Shown piece after piece: positions 48,205-56,431 of a stretch of DNA of 64,000 bases (its first letter is position 1; each line of letters starts with the position of its first letter). The stretch is from Symploca sp. SIO3C6 (GTDB taxonomy: Bacteria > Cyanobacteriota > Cyanobacteriia > Cyanobacteriales > Coleofasciculaceae): positions 1 to 64,000 of the forward strand of contig JAAHHJ010000033.1 of NCBI GenBank assembly GCA_010692425.1. The letters run 5' to 3'. Below the pieces are notes generated by a model. That model was not told the DNA's origin. It made no database searches and saw only the letters and a list, made by a program, of their open reading frames with translations. The position numbers and the translations under genes were made by a program.

Positions 48205-49173
48205 CTAACCCTTGTGTTCCAACCAATCCAGATATCTTTTTTTCCAGAGAAAAAATGGACTAATCAGGATACTTAACAACAGTTGTTGTTCACAGGCTTC
48301 TACTACCTCATGTTTCCTTTGTTTAGACTGTTTGAATCGGTATGCCAACAGCTGGCGCAGATCATTGATGATGTATAAAGGAGTGAAAAATGGTCTTTGC
48401 CAGTTGGGGAGTCTGAGCATACGGATATAATGCCTACTTAAGCCAACACAGCGTACTAGAGAAACCAGGTAATCCTTTTCTAAGCGCCAGGGGGGTATTT
48501 TGTGTTCAATCTCCATTTCCGGGTTGTACCAAATTTCCCAACCAGCGTTTTGGATATGTAAAACTACTTCTAAATCTTCACTAGCTAATCCAGCCCCTCG
48601 CCCTTGGTGATTCAAAAACAGGGATTTAGGTACTGACTGTTGCCAAGCCTGTTTGCGGAGCACTAAACCAGCCCCTGGCGGTAACATCTTCTGTTTGGGT
48701 TCATAGTAGCGTGGCTTTGGGCCTCGCTCGATGATAGCTAAGTAAGTACCAATACTTTTGATGTATTCTGGCGGCTTGACTTCAAACTTACCGTGAATTT
48801 GGCTGCCATAAGCTCCTGCTTGGGGATGAGTTTCACCAAAAGTGCGGGCAGCAGCTACCCAATTTGGTGTGGGCAGATTGTCATCATCGAGACAACCGAT
48901 TAATTTTCCTCTGGCTTCCTCAATGCCTCGCTGCCTTGCAAATGCCGCTCCTTGTTGCTTCTCCAAGATATATGTAAGCGGGCTATCACTTCGCCAATTA
49001 GCTTGGTAGTCGCGAACCACTTGGGCTGTATCGTCAGTACTATTATTATCAACGACAATTACTTCCCAAGACAAGTTTTCTGGACAAACTTGCGATCGCA
49101 GTTGTTCTAGAAGCTCTGGTAAATGACTTGCTCCATTATATGTAGGAATGACTACACTAAAGTCAACGCTCAT
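48205..49173 (-). CDS. hpsE: HpsE-like GT2 glycosyltransferase, copy 2
   Basis: A 322-residue GT2 protein: FSVVIPTYNGASHLPELLEQ, WEVIVVDNNSTDDTAQVV, FARQRGIEEARGKLIGC, LDDDNLPTPNW. Same family as copy 1, with matching late motifs (LEKDYLVSLVRCVGLS and LEKDYLMSLCRGAGLC). Copies may use different acceptors. It is the first gene of the minus-strand run. Confidence 0.8.
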   Translation of the reverse strand: MSVDFSVVIPTYNGASHLPELLEQLRSQVCPENLSWEVIVVDNNSTDDTAQVVRDYQANWRSDSPLTYILEKQQGAAFARQRGIEEARGKLIGCLDDDNLPTPNWVAAARTFGETHPQAGAYGSQIHGKFEVKPPEYIKSIGTYLAIIERGPKPRYYEPKQKMLPPGAGLVLRKQAWQQSVPKSLFLNHQGRGAGLASEDLEVVLHIQNAGWEIWYNPEMEIEHKIPPWRLEKDYLVSLVRCVGLSRHYIRMLRLPNWQRPFFTPLYIINDLRQLLAYRFKQSKQRKHEVVEACEQQLLLSILISPFFLWKKRYLDWLEHKG

Positions 49174-49838
49174 TTTTCTTCGCGCACTCCCTTGTCAATT
49201 GCCCAGTTTTCATTAGCTTCTGTTTAGTGATAAATTTTGATAGTGGTGTAGCTTATTGAGTAACTATTCTCGATAAGAGTATCTAGTTAACAGTCTACCT
49301 ATACTAATACAGTTAATAATTCCATAGTAGGCTGTAAAATTCCGGAAAGTGACAGAACCTGGCGGAATTCTACAACTACATTTAACTCGCATATTTTTGG
49401 AGGATGAACGACGGGCGAGACGCCCATCCCACAGTTATCCCATATTTTTATACCAATTTTCTAAATGCCTGCTATACATTAATCTCCGCGTCTCCGCGTC
49501 TCCGTGTCTCCGCGTCTCCGCGTCTCCCCATCTCCCCATCTCCCCATCCTGTCTGCAACTCACGGATTCTGCCATCCTTCCACAATTGCCGTGCCGATAT
49601 TGACCAAAAATATGGGATTCAAGCCCCGTCCTTCGCTTGACGGCTTTTTGTGGGAGCAATATTGATAAACAATGGAATTGATAGTAGAATAGCATTAGCG
49701 GTAAAGCGCACATATTAAGACGAAGTAGGTCAAGCGGACTATTCCTGATCCGGAGCCCTGGTAGTATAAATCCTAAATCTTGTACAAATGTGGGAATCGT
49801 TAGGCGAGAATTCGACAAATCTCGATACATCAATACTG
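49174..49838. other. Intergenic region with repeats
   Basis: A gene-free stretch. It holds a GGGCG/CGCCC hairpin word near 49414, a CTCCGCGT/CTCCCCAT octamer array (49484-49550), and from about 49700 sequence that probably belongs to the IS relic ending at 49980. Confidence 0.6.
49484..49550. repeat. Octamer tandem repeat (CTCCGCGT/CTCCCCAT)
   Basis: About five CTCCGCGT-like units run into three CTCCCCAT units, showing two variants of the same octamer family joined. Confidence 0.88.
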
Positions 49839-49839
49839 T

Positions 49840-49980
49840 GGGACACACAGGAATTTAAGCTTGAGGAGTGAGTTGAAAGGCTCAAGTATGCTCTGTAAGA
49901 CCAAAAGCTAGTTCAAGGAAGCTAGTAGTTTGGCAAGATCAGCCCAAGAATCCCCGTACCTTCAGGTCGGGGAGTGTCAA
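49840..49980 (+). mobile_element. IS200/IS605-type right end with omega-RNA-like sequence
   Basis: The plus strand ends in a hairpin CCCCG...CGGGG with inner ACCT/AGGT (49952-49972), then AGTGTCAA, the usual form of an IS605-family right end. The preceding 100 bases (TTGGCAAGATCAGCCCAAG and upstream) look like the omega-RNA part beside such ends. No tnpB frame survives. The end lies inside the last codons of the disrupted NTPase gene. Confidence 0.6.
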
Positions 49981-50556
49981 ATAGGGATTATCCAAGAATT
50001 CTTTTAGTGCCTCTTTACCACCAGCTTGCAAGGCACTGACAAGTCTTTGTCTAGTATTGGCTGGCATCGATAATTTAACAAAGGCGGCTTTTTCGGTATC
50101 AGTGGCGTTGGGGTTGGTTTCTTCTAATTGTTTCAATAATCGTTGGATTTCTGCAGCGGCTTCGGCTAGGGTTTGCTTTTGCTCCGGCGCATAATTATTT
50201 TGAATTGCTCTAAATTCTTGCTTCCCGCCACTTTGAGTAGCATCGACAAAGCTATTTTGAGAATGACGTTGATCGTATTTGGAGCGATAGGAGTCTGACA
50301 TAAATTCACTTACCGCTTTATTCTCAACATTAATAAGTCGGCTTGCCTGTAGTCTAGCAATTTCCATTAAGTTCTGGTTTTGCTGCTGATAAAGGGCAAT
50401 CATCTTATCCTTGGCTGAAGTGAAGGTTAACTCTGGACGAGAATTAAAGCGCTGGATAAATTGATCACTAACTACATGGTCTTTGGTTTCAGCAGCACAT
50501 TGAATTAGAGTTTCCCTTAATACCAAAGCTTGCTCAAAGTTTAATAAAGTTGCCAA
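49939..50556 (-). pseudogene. C-terminal fragment of the HEAT-NACHT gene
   Basis: A 205-codon frame with no real start (first codon TTG), starting LATLLNFEQALVLRETLIQC. It continues the upstream fragment after a one-base insertion at 50560/50561: removing one A joins VYL to LLATLLNFEQ without a gap. The last residues (TLPDLKVRGFLG) are translated from the IS right-end hairpin, so the native C-terminus has been replaced. The helical, Gln/Lys-rich content has no catalytic motif. Confidence 0.75.
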
Positions 50557-51148
50557 CAGTTAGGTAAACACCGCGAAATCTGGGATCCTGAAGGTGCTGT
50601 TGTTGGCGCTGTTGATTATCTTCCTTAAGGAAAGTTTGGACAATAAAGAATTCTTGGATTTTATCGTGGCGGAAATACCATTCTCGATAACTTTTACCTG
50701 AAGCATCCCGAAACTGGCGCGTCAGTACCATTTTGTGCCTTTCCATGCATTGCAATTCCTCCCGCCAAGGTTCTTCTGGGATAGTAATTTGGTCATTAAG
50801 GCGCATTTGGTAGACGGTTTCGGCAAATTTGGAGAGGGGAAAAGGGCGAAAGTAAAGCTGTTGGTATTCAGCAGCCATAATCTCATACTGCTGTTGTTGG
50901 AGCTTGAGTAAGTCTGGTTCTTTTCCCTGGGCTAATAGTTGTGCCACTAGGGTTAAATCCATGGGATTGGAAAGAAGCCGACGCACTGCTGCTAACTCAT
51001 CTTTCGATTGTTGTTGGTTAAGTTGGGTTTTTAAATAATCTTCACAAGCTTGCTCGTATTCCACACCTAATACTGGTGCATCTTCCGGCAAAATAGCTTG
51101 ACGAGAGATAAGGAATTCTAGAATTTGTTGGCGCTTGAGGGGTTGCAA
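50534..51148 (-). pseudogene. Middle fragment of the HEAT-NACHT gene
   Basis: A 204-codon frame in the same reading frame as the large upstream piece, separated from it only by a TGA at 51185-51187. The sequence after the TGA reads EWTPPATAKTYVLQPLKRQQ, natural continuation of the NTPase (TTQP then EW.PPAT). It holds the helical region that follows a NACHT-type core, including WYFRHDKIQEFFIVQTFL, a typical STAND motif. It ends early through the frameshift at 50560. Confidence 0.78.
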
Positions 51149-51184
51149 GACATAGGTTTTTGCTGTCGCTGGCGGCGTCCATTC

Positions 51185-54100
51185 TCAAGGTTGCGTGGTA
51201 ATAATAATATGCCCTTGGAAGTGACGCTCGACAAAACTGCTAATCGTGGCGCGGGTATCAGGGGTGACTTCGTTGAGTCCGTCTATACAGATATCAAGGG
51301 TATTGTAGTCAATTAGACTTTGCAGGAATTTAGAGTCATGGGCAGATATGGGTAATTTGGCTTGAATCGCTTCAATGACACCAGCAGTGCATTTACTGGC
51401 TGGGAGGTAAACAGCCAATCGCCCAGAGGTTTTGACCAAGTTGCGTAGAAATATGGATTTGCCCAAGCCTGATTCCCCTTCTAAAACTATGGGTGATTGG
51501 AGTTGGGAAATAACAGTTTGAATGGGTTGGGTATGGATTGCTCTTTTGATTTGGATGTGGGAGTTGGGAAAGTAAGCTTGGGTATCAAAGCTATCTAAGT
51601 TGGCATCGGCAAGGAGAATTTTGCTAAAGGGAGCGAGTAATCGGTAGCGCAAAAAGGGAATAGCAGTGAGAGCAATGCCGATATAGCCTAAGCCGAAAAG
51701 TTGGCGAGTTTTTCGGTTCCAAATGAGGGTTTGGACTTGGCGAGAATGGGGATAAGCTGTGATCAGAATCAGCCATAAACTGAGATGGGCTAGCCAAAGT
51801 TTGAAGAAAATCAGAAACCACTGCTTTCCTTCTAAGGCGATAATTTTGGGGTTGACGACGGCAGCAAGTCTAGAGTCTTTAGATTTAAGATTCTGGTAGT
51901 GCTCTTTGAGCAGAGGCATATCTGCCGGTTTCCAGTTAACCTGGTTAACAACTACGGCAATCTGTTTTTGTAAATCATCGTGCAGTGTAGGAAAAGATTT
52001 ACTAGGTTCCCATACTTGGGCAAATAGCCGGAGAACTTTTACCCCCTCTTGGCGATTTAGGGGACTAATTTCATCAGGATATTTTTTAGGTAAGCCCAGC
52101 CACTTGATTAACAGAAGTGAGTCTTTTTCGCCGCTACTGAGTAAATAGGAGAGAAAACGTAGTATTGGTGCTTCTCCCTGGTAGCAGCGGTAAACTTCAT
52201 TTAATACAGCAAGTAAGTCTTTTAACTCTAATGTTCCCATCTCCCCCAGAGCTTCTGCTGCACTGTAACGGACAGGCCTATCTGAGTGGTTCAAAAGTTT
52301 AACCATATCGGGAGCAAATTTAGAGTCAGCTGCACCTATGTTCCCCAGAGTTCTTGCTGCCCTATCACGGACCCTCGAATCTGAGTCGCTCAAAAGTTTA
52401 ACGATATCGGGAGCAAATTTAGAGCCAGCTGCACCCATCTTCCCCAGAGCATATGCTGCATGAAAACGGACCCTCGAATCTGAGTCGCTCAAAAGTTTAA
52501 CGATATCGGGAGCAAATTTAGAGCCAGCTGCACCCATCTTCCCCAGAGCATATGCTGCCCTAAAACGGACCCTCGAATCTGAGTCGCTCAAAAGTTTAAC
52601 GATATCGGGAGCAAATTTAGAGCCAGCTGCACCTATGTTCCCCAGAGCTTCTGCTGCCCTAAAACGGACATTCCCATCTGAGTGGCTCAAAAGTTTAACG
52701 ATATCGGGAGCAAATTTAGAGCCAGCTGCACCCATCTTCCCCAGAGCATATGCTGCCCTAGAACGGACATCACTATCTGAGTGGCTCAAAAGTTTAACGA
52801 TATCGGGAGCAAATTTAGAGCCAGCTGCACCCATCTTCCCCAGAGCTTCTGCTGCACTATCACGGACATACCTATCTGAGTGGCTCAAAAGTTTAACCAT
52901 ATCGGGAGCAAATTTAGAGTCAGCTGCACCTATGTTCCCCAGAGCATATGCTGCACTATCACGGACATACCTATCTGAGTGGCTCAAAAGTTTAACCATA
53001 TCGGGAGCAAATTTAGAGCCAGCTGCACCCATCTTCCCCAGAGCTTCTGCTGCACTATCACGGACATAGCTATCTGAGTCGCTCAAAAGTTTAACCATAT
53101 CGGGAGCATACTTAGAGCCAGCTGCACCCATGTTCCCCAGAGCTTCTGCTGCATGAAAACGGACCCTCGAATCTGAGTGGCTCAAAAGTTTAACGATATC
53201 GGGAGCAAATTTAGAATCAGCTGCACCCATGTTCCTCAGAGCTTCTGCTGCACTTTTACTGACATCCCAATCTGAGTCGCTCAAAAGTTTAACGATATCG
53301 GGAGCATACTTAGAGCCAGCTGCACCCATCTTCCCCAGAGCTTCTGCTGCACTTTTACGGACAAAGCGATCTGAGTCGCTCAAAAGTTTAACCATATCGG
53401 GAGCATACTTAGAGCCAGCTGCACCCATCTTCCCCAGAGCTTCTGCTGCATGAGAACGGACCCTCCTATCTGAGTCGCTCAAAAGTTTAACCATATCGGG
53501 AGCAAATTTAGAGCCAGCTGCACCTATGTTCCCCAGAGCTTCTGCTGCCCTAAAACGGACATTCCCATCTGAGTCGCTCAAAAGTTTAACCATATCGGGA
53601 GCAAATTTAGAGCCAGCTGCACCCATCTTCCCCAGAGCATATGCTGCCCTAAAACGGACCCTCGAATCTGAGTCGCTCAAAAGTTTAACGATATCGGGAG
53701 CAAATTTAGAATCAGCTGCACCCATCTTCCCCAGAGCTTCTGCTGCATGAGAACTGACATCACTATCTGAGTCGCTCAAAAGTTTAACGATATCGGGAGC
53801 ATACTTAGAGCCAGCTGCACCCATCTTCCCCAGAGCTTCTGCTGCACCAGAACGGACCCTCGAATCTGAGTGGCTCAAAAGTTTAACGATATCGGGAGCA
53901 AATTTAGAATCAGCTGCACCCATCGTCATCAGAGCATATCCTGCACTAAAACTGACATCCCAATTTGAGTCGCTCAAAAGTTTAACGATATCGGGAGCAA
54001 ATTTAGAGCCAGCTGCACCCATATTCCCCAGAGCATATGCTGCACTAGAACGGACATAGCTATCTGAGTCGCTCAAAAGTTTAACGATATCGGGAGCAAA

Positions 54101-54796
54101 TTTAGAGCCAGCTGCACCCATCTTCCCCAGAGCAACTGCTGCATGAGAACGGACATAGCTATCTGAGTCGCTCAAAAGTTTAACGATATCGGGAGCAAAT
54201 TTAGAGCCAGCTGCACCCATCTTCCCCAGAGCTTCTGCTGCACTAGAACGGACATCAATATCTGAGTCGCTCAAAAGTTTAACGATATCGGGAGCAAATT
54301 TAGAGCCAGCTGCACCCATCTTCCCCAGAGCTTCTTGTGCACTATAACGGACATCACTATCTGAGTGGCTCAAAAGTTTAACGATATCGGGAGCAAATTT
54401 AGAGCCAGCTGCACCCATCTTCCCCAGAGCTTCTTGTGCACTATAACGGACTCTGAACTGAATCGACTCATTCTCATTCTCATAGGCCAATAACTTTGCA
54501 ATCTGCTCAACTTTGTCATTGCGAATCTCTAGGGGTTGCTCGAGTTCATCCAATTTATATTCAGACAATTTGTTCAAAGCTTCAACCCATACCAAGGGAT
54601 CTGAGTCATCGAGTGCTGCTACAATCCCCTTTATCTGCCCAGGTTCTGGCTCAGGCGGTGATCCTTGAGCGTGACTCCAATTAACAATCAAAAGTAGAGC
54701 TAATAGCAGTGCTAACAACTGAGATAGCCACCGTTTTATAAAAGTCTGAAGAGTTGGGCGCAGTTTTCGTCCCTTGGTATAGCCTCGATGGGTCAT
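51185..54796 (-). CDS. HEAT-repeat NACHT-like NTPase, prematurely stopped
   Basis: 1203 residues as read, originally about 1600. Order: hydrophobic N-terminal segment ending SHAQG (about 22-45, signal peptide or anchor); about 22 HEAT-like units of 33 residues (about 115-845; core AAEALGKMGAAGSKFAPDIVKLL); a helical linker; two hydrophobic segments (about 1000-1022 and 1040-1062); then a P-loop GESGLGKS (about 1108-1115) and Walker B LDICIDGLNEV, as in NACHT/STAND ATPases. It stops at TGA 51185-51187 within the NTPase domain, right after ITTQP. STAND proteins switch by nucleotide exchange and serve in signalling and conflict systems. Whether the shortened protein is made is unknown. Confidence 0.85.
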   Translation of the reverse strand: MTHRGYTKGRKLRPTLQTFIKRWLSQLLALLLALLLIVNWSHAQGSPPEPEPGQIKGIVAALDDSDPLVWVEALNKLSEYKLDELEQPLEIRNDKVEQIAKLLAYENENESIQFRVRYSAQEALGKMGAAGSKFAPDIVKLLSHSDSDVRYSAQEALGKMGAAGSKFAPDIVKLLSDSDIDVRSSAAEALGKMGAAGSKFAPDIVKLLSDSDSYVRSHAAVALGKMGAAGSKFAPDIVKLLSDSDSYVRSSAAYALGNMGAAGSKFAPDIVKLLSDSNWDVSFSAGYALMTMGAADSKFAPDIVKLLSHSDSRVRSGAAEALGKMGAAGSKYAPDIVKLLSDSDSDVSSHAAEALGKMGAADSKFAPDIVKLLSDSDSRVRFRAAYALGKMGAAGSKFAPDMVKLLSDSDGNVRFRAAEALGNIGAAGSKFAPDMVKLLSDSDRRVRSHAAEALGKMGAAGSKYAPDMVKLLSDSDRFVRKSAAEALGKMGAAGSKYAPDIVKLLSDSDWDVSKSAAEALRNMGAADSKFAPDIVKLLSHSDSRVRFHAAEALGNMGAAGSKYAPDMVKLLSDSDSYVRDSAAEALGKMGAAGSKFAPDMVKLLSHSDRYVRDSAAYALGNIGAADSKFAPDMVKLLSHSDRYVRDSAAEALGKMGAAGSKFAPDIVKLLSHSDSDVRSRAAYALGKMGAAGSKFAPDIVKLLSHSDGNVRFRAAEALGNIGAAGSKFAPDIVKLLSDSDSRVRFRAAYALGKMGAAGSKFAPDIVKLLSDSDSRVRFHAAYALGKMGAAGSKFAPDIVKLLSDSDSRVRDRAARTLGNIGAADSKFAPDMVKLLNHSDRPVRYSAAEALGEMGTLELKDLLAVLNEVYRCYQGEAPILRFLSYLLSSGEKDSLLLIKWLGLPKKYPDEISPLNRQEGVKVLRLFAQVWEPSKSFPTLHDDLQKQIAVVVNQVNWKPADMPLLKEHYQNLKSKDSRLAAVVNPKIIALEGKQWFLIFFKLWLAHLSLWLILITAYPHSRQVQTLIWNRKTRQLFGLGYIGIALTAIPFLRYRLLAPFSKILLADANLDSFDTQAYFPNSHIQIKRAIHTQPIQTVISQLQSPIVLEGESGLGKSIFLRNLVKTSGRLAVYLPASKCTAGVIEAIQAKLPISAHDSKFLQSLIDYNTLDICIDGLNEVTPDTRATISSFVERHFQGHIIITTQP
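52262..54452 (-). repeat. 22 near-identical 99-bp HEAT-coding repeats
   Basis: Direct repeats of 99 bp, most identical at more than 85 of 99 positions by eye. Variation is concentrated in the codons after SDSD and VR (for example RYVRDS, SRVRFR, SDVSSH, GNVRFR), on the first helix, while the AAxALGKMGAAGSK and APDIVKLL parts hardly change. Clear sign of recent amplification and unequal recombination. Confidence 0.95.
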
Positions 54797-55103
54797 GATT
54801 GTAATTTTCCAAGCAGCTACTAGCTATTTTATACTCTGCTCATTTATACTCTGCTCACTATTAATTCCTTTGCCTGCCTGGGGTTCAAACCCCAGCCTAA
54901 TAGCTTAAGTCCTCTACAAGAGGACTAAAAGCTGGCTCTACATCAATTTAACTTGCGGTGGGGGTCTGGGGGAGGCGATAAGTCCCACGTCCTACCCGTA
55001 AGGGAGGCGTGGGATACATGGACATCCCCCAGGCGGATTTTATCCGGTCGATTCCGGTAAAATCAGCTTTTACCGTAACCTAAAATTAGGGTAAGATACT
55101 TCT
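54797..55103. other. Intergenic region with left end of the TnpB element
   Basis: Holds three hairpins: 54878-54895 (CTGGGGTT/AACCCCAG), 54908-54926 (AGTCCTCT/AGAGGACT) and 54984-55013 (CCCACG/CGTGGG). The last and probably the others belong to the element's left end. Confidence 0.7.
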
Positions 55104-56391
55104 ATGCTTACCCTCAACTACACCTACCGCCTATATCCCGATGATTTGCAAGTCGAGCTACTCAATGAATGGCTCGAAATTTGCCGCAGTGCCTATAACT
55201 ATGCACTTAGGGAACTAAAGGATTGGATTGCTTCAAGGAAGTGTCCAGTAGATCGGTGTAGTTTGGAGTCGGAGTACATCATGAGTGCTGATTATCCTTT
55301 CCCTGGATATCAGCAACAACAGAATAACCTGCCCAAGGCAAAAAAAGAGTTCCCACGACTGGCGGCAGCGCCTTCCCAGGTATTGCAAACAACCATCAGG
55401 AGATTGCACGATGCTTGGGACTTTTTTCGGAAACGAGGTTATGGATTTCCTCGTTTCAAGAAGTATCGACAGATCAAGTCGATACTTTTTCCTCAGTTCT
55501 CCACCAATCCAATTACAGGATGGCAAATCAAGTTAGCCAAACTGGGAAAAGTTCAAATCAACTTGCACAGACCAATACCCGATGGTTTTGTGGTTAAGCA
55601 AGTTAGGATACTCAAAAAAGCAATGGGCTGGTTTGCTGTTATTAGTATTCAGTCTGACATCTCTATGCCAGACCCAGTACCGCACGGTCACTTCATTGGA
55701 GTAGATGTTGGGCTGAATAATTATCTAGCTACCAGTGATGGTTTCCTAGAGCCTGGTCGCAAGCTTTTCAAGACAGAGCATCGTCGGCTGAAAGTGCTAC
55801 AACGTAGACTGTCGAAGAAAAATAAACGTTCTAAGAACTACGATAAATCCAGAATCAAGGTAGAACATCAACATAACCACATCGCATTCAAGCGTAAAGA
55901 CTATCAGTTCAAATTGGCTCATAAATTGTGCGATATGGCTGATACCATCTTCGTCGAAGATATTGACTTCCGAATCATGGCCAAAGGGTTCCTAGGCAAG
56001 CACACCATTGATGCTGCCTTTGGACAATTCAGGACTATCCTTTCTTATGTAGGCAAGCAACGAGGTGTGTATGTTGCTGAAGTTAACCACAAGGGGACGT
56101 CTCAAACCTGTCCAAATTGCCGCATTGAAGTCAGCAAAGAACTCAAAGATAGATGGCACAGTTGTCCAGAATGTGGTTATGAAGCAGATAGAGACATAGC
56201 CTCGGCACAGGAAATCTGCAACCGAGGTTATGAGCAACTTAGTACCCAGGGACTCTGGGGGAAAGAAATTGGCTGTCAAGTCGGGCTGTCGGGGGCAATG
56301 AGCCTAGACAAGTGGCGCAGGGCAGCAATGTCTAACAGCGATGTTGGAAGCCCGCGCTGTAATCTCTGATTCAGCGCCGGGAGGATGTCAC
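54870..56391 (+). mobile_element. Stand-alone IS605-family TnpB element (no tnpA)
   Basis: Left end with imperfect palindromes (54878-54926 and 54984-55013), an intact tnpB (55104-56369) and a right-end hairpin (56351-56381) followed by AGGATGTCAC. No tnpA (Y1 transposase) lies in the element, so movement would need one in trans, as for IS1341-group elements. The left boundary is approximate. Confidence 0.75.
55104..56369 (+). CDS. tnpB: TnpB RNA-guided endonuclease
   Basis: A 421-residue protein. The N-terminal WED-like part (MLTLNYTYRLYPDDLQ, SAYNYALRE) precedes a RuvC domain with all three acidic motifs: Asp201 in GVDVGLNNYLA, Glu285 in FVEDIDF, and Asp364 in DRDIASAQ. A zinc ribbon has CPNC and CPECG (about 334-356). 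The protein is thus likely active as a guided DNA nuclease. Its last roughly 40 codons overlap the predicted omega RNA and right-end hairpin, as usual for TnpB. Confidence 0.95.
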   Translation: MLTLNYTYRLYPDDLQVELLNEWLEICRSAYNYALRELKDWIASRKCPVDRCSLESEYIMSADYPFPGYQQQQNNLPKAKKEFPRLAAAPSQVLQTTIRRLHDAWDFFRKRGYGFPRFKKYRQIKSILFPQFSTNPITGWQIKLAKLGKVQINLHRPIPDGFVVKQVRILKKAMGWFAVISIQSDISMPDPVPHGHFIGVDVGLNNYLATSDGFLEPGRKLFKTEHRRLKVLQRRLSKKNKRSKNYDKSRIKVEHQHNHIAFKRKDYQFKLAHKLCDMADTIFVEDIDFRIMAKGFLGKHTIDAAFGQFRTILSYVGKQRGVYVAEVNHKGTSQTCPNCRIEVSKELKDRWHSCPECGYEADRDIASAQEICNRGYEQLSTQGLWGKEIGCQVGLSGAMSLDKWRRAAMSNSDVGSPRCNL

Positions 56392-56412
56392 TATAAATTA
56401 TATTGCTAGTTA
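56230..56412 (+). ncRNA. Predicted omega RNA with guide
   Basis: By analogy with known TnpB elements, the scaffold RNA overlaps the 3' end of tnpB and ends at the right-end hairpin (56351-56381), and the next about 20 bases past the element edge act as guide. The 5' limit is only an estimate. Such guide would be the flanking sequence beginning TATAAATTATATTGC. Confidence 0.5.
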
Positions 56413-56431
56413 AAATGGCAAAGATCTGACT

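Noticed and set aside
49349-49640. Overlapping plus-strand frames
   Set aside because: They are translations of the CTCCGCGT/CTCCCCAT octamer array (RLRVSASPRLPIS-like).
52635-53750. Plus-strand open frames over the HEAT array
   Set aside because: Antisense translations of the 99-bp repeat (SLKSLTISGANLEPAAP); no start signals and fully explained by the minus-strand gene.
52262-54452. Regularly spaced repeats that could be taken for a CRISPR array
   Set aside because: Units are 99 bp with no unique spacers and keep an open reading frame throughout; no cas genes in the window.
54878-54895. GGGTTCAAACCCC resembling the T-arm of a tRNA
   Set aside because: No acceptor, D-arm or anticodon arm can be folded around it; it is a simple hairpin near the left end of the TnpB element.
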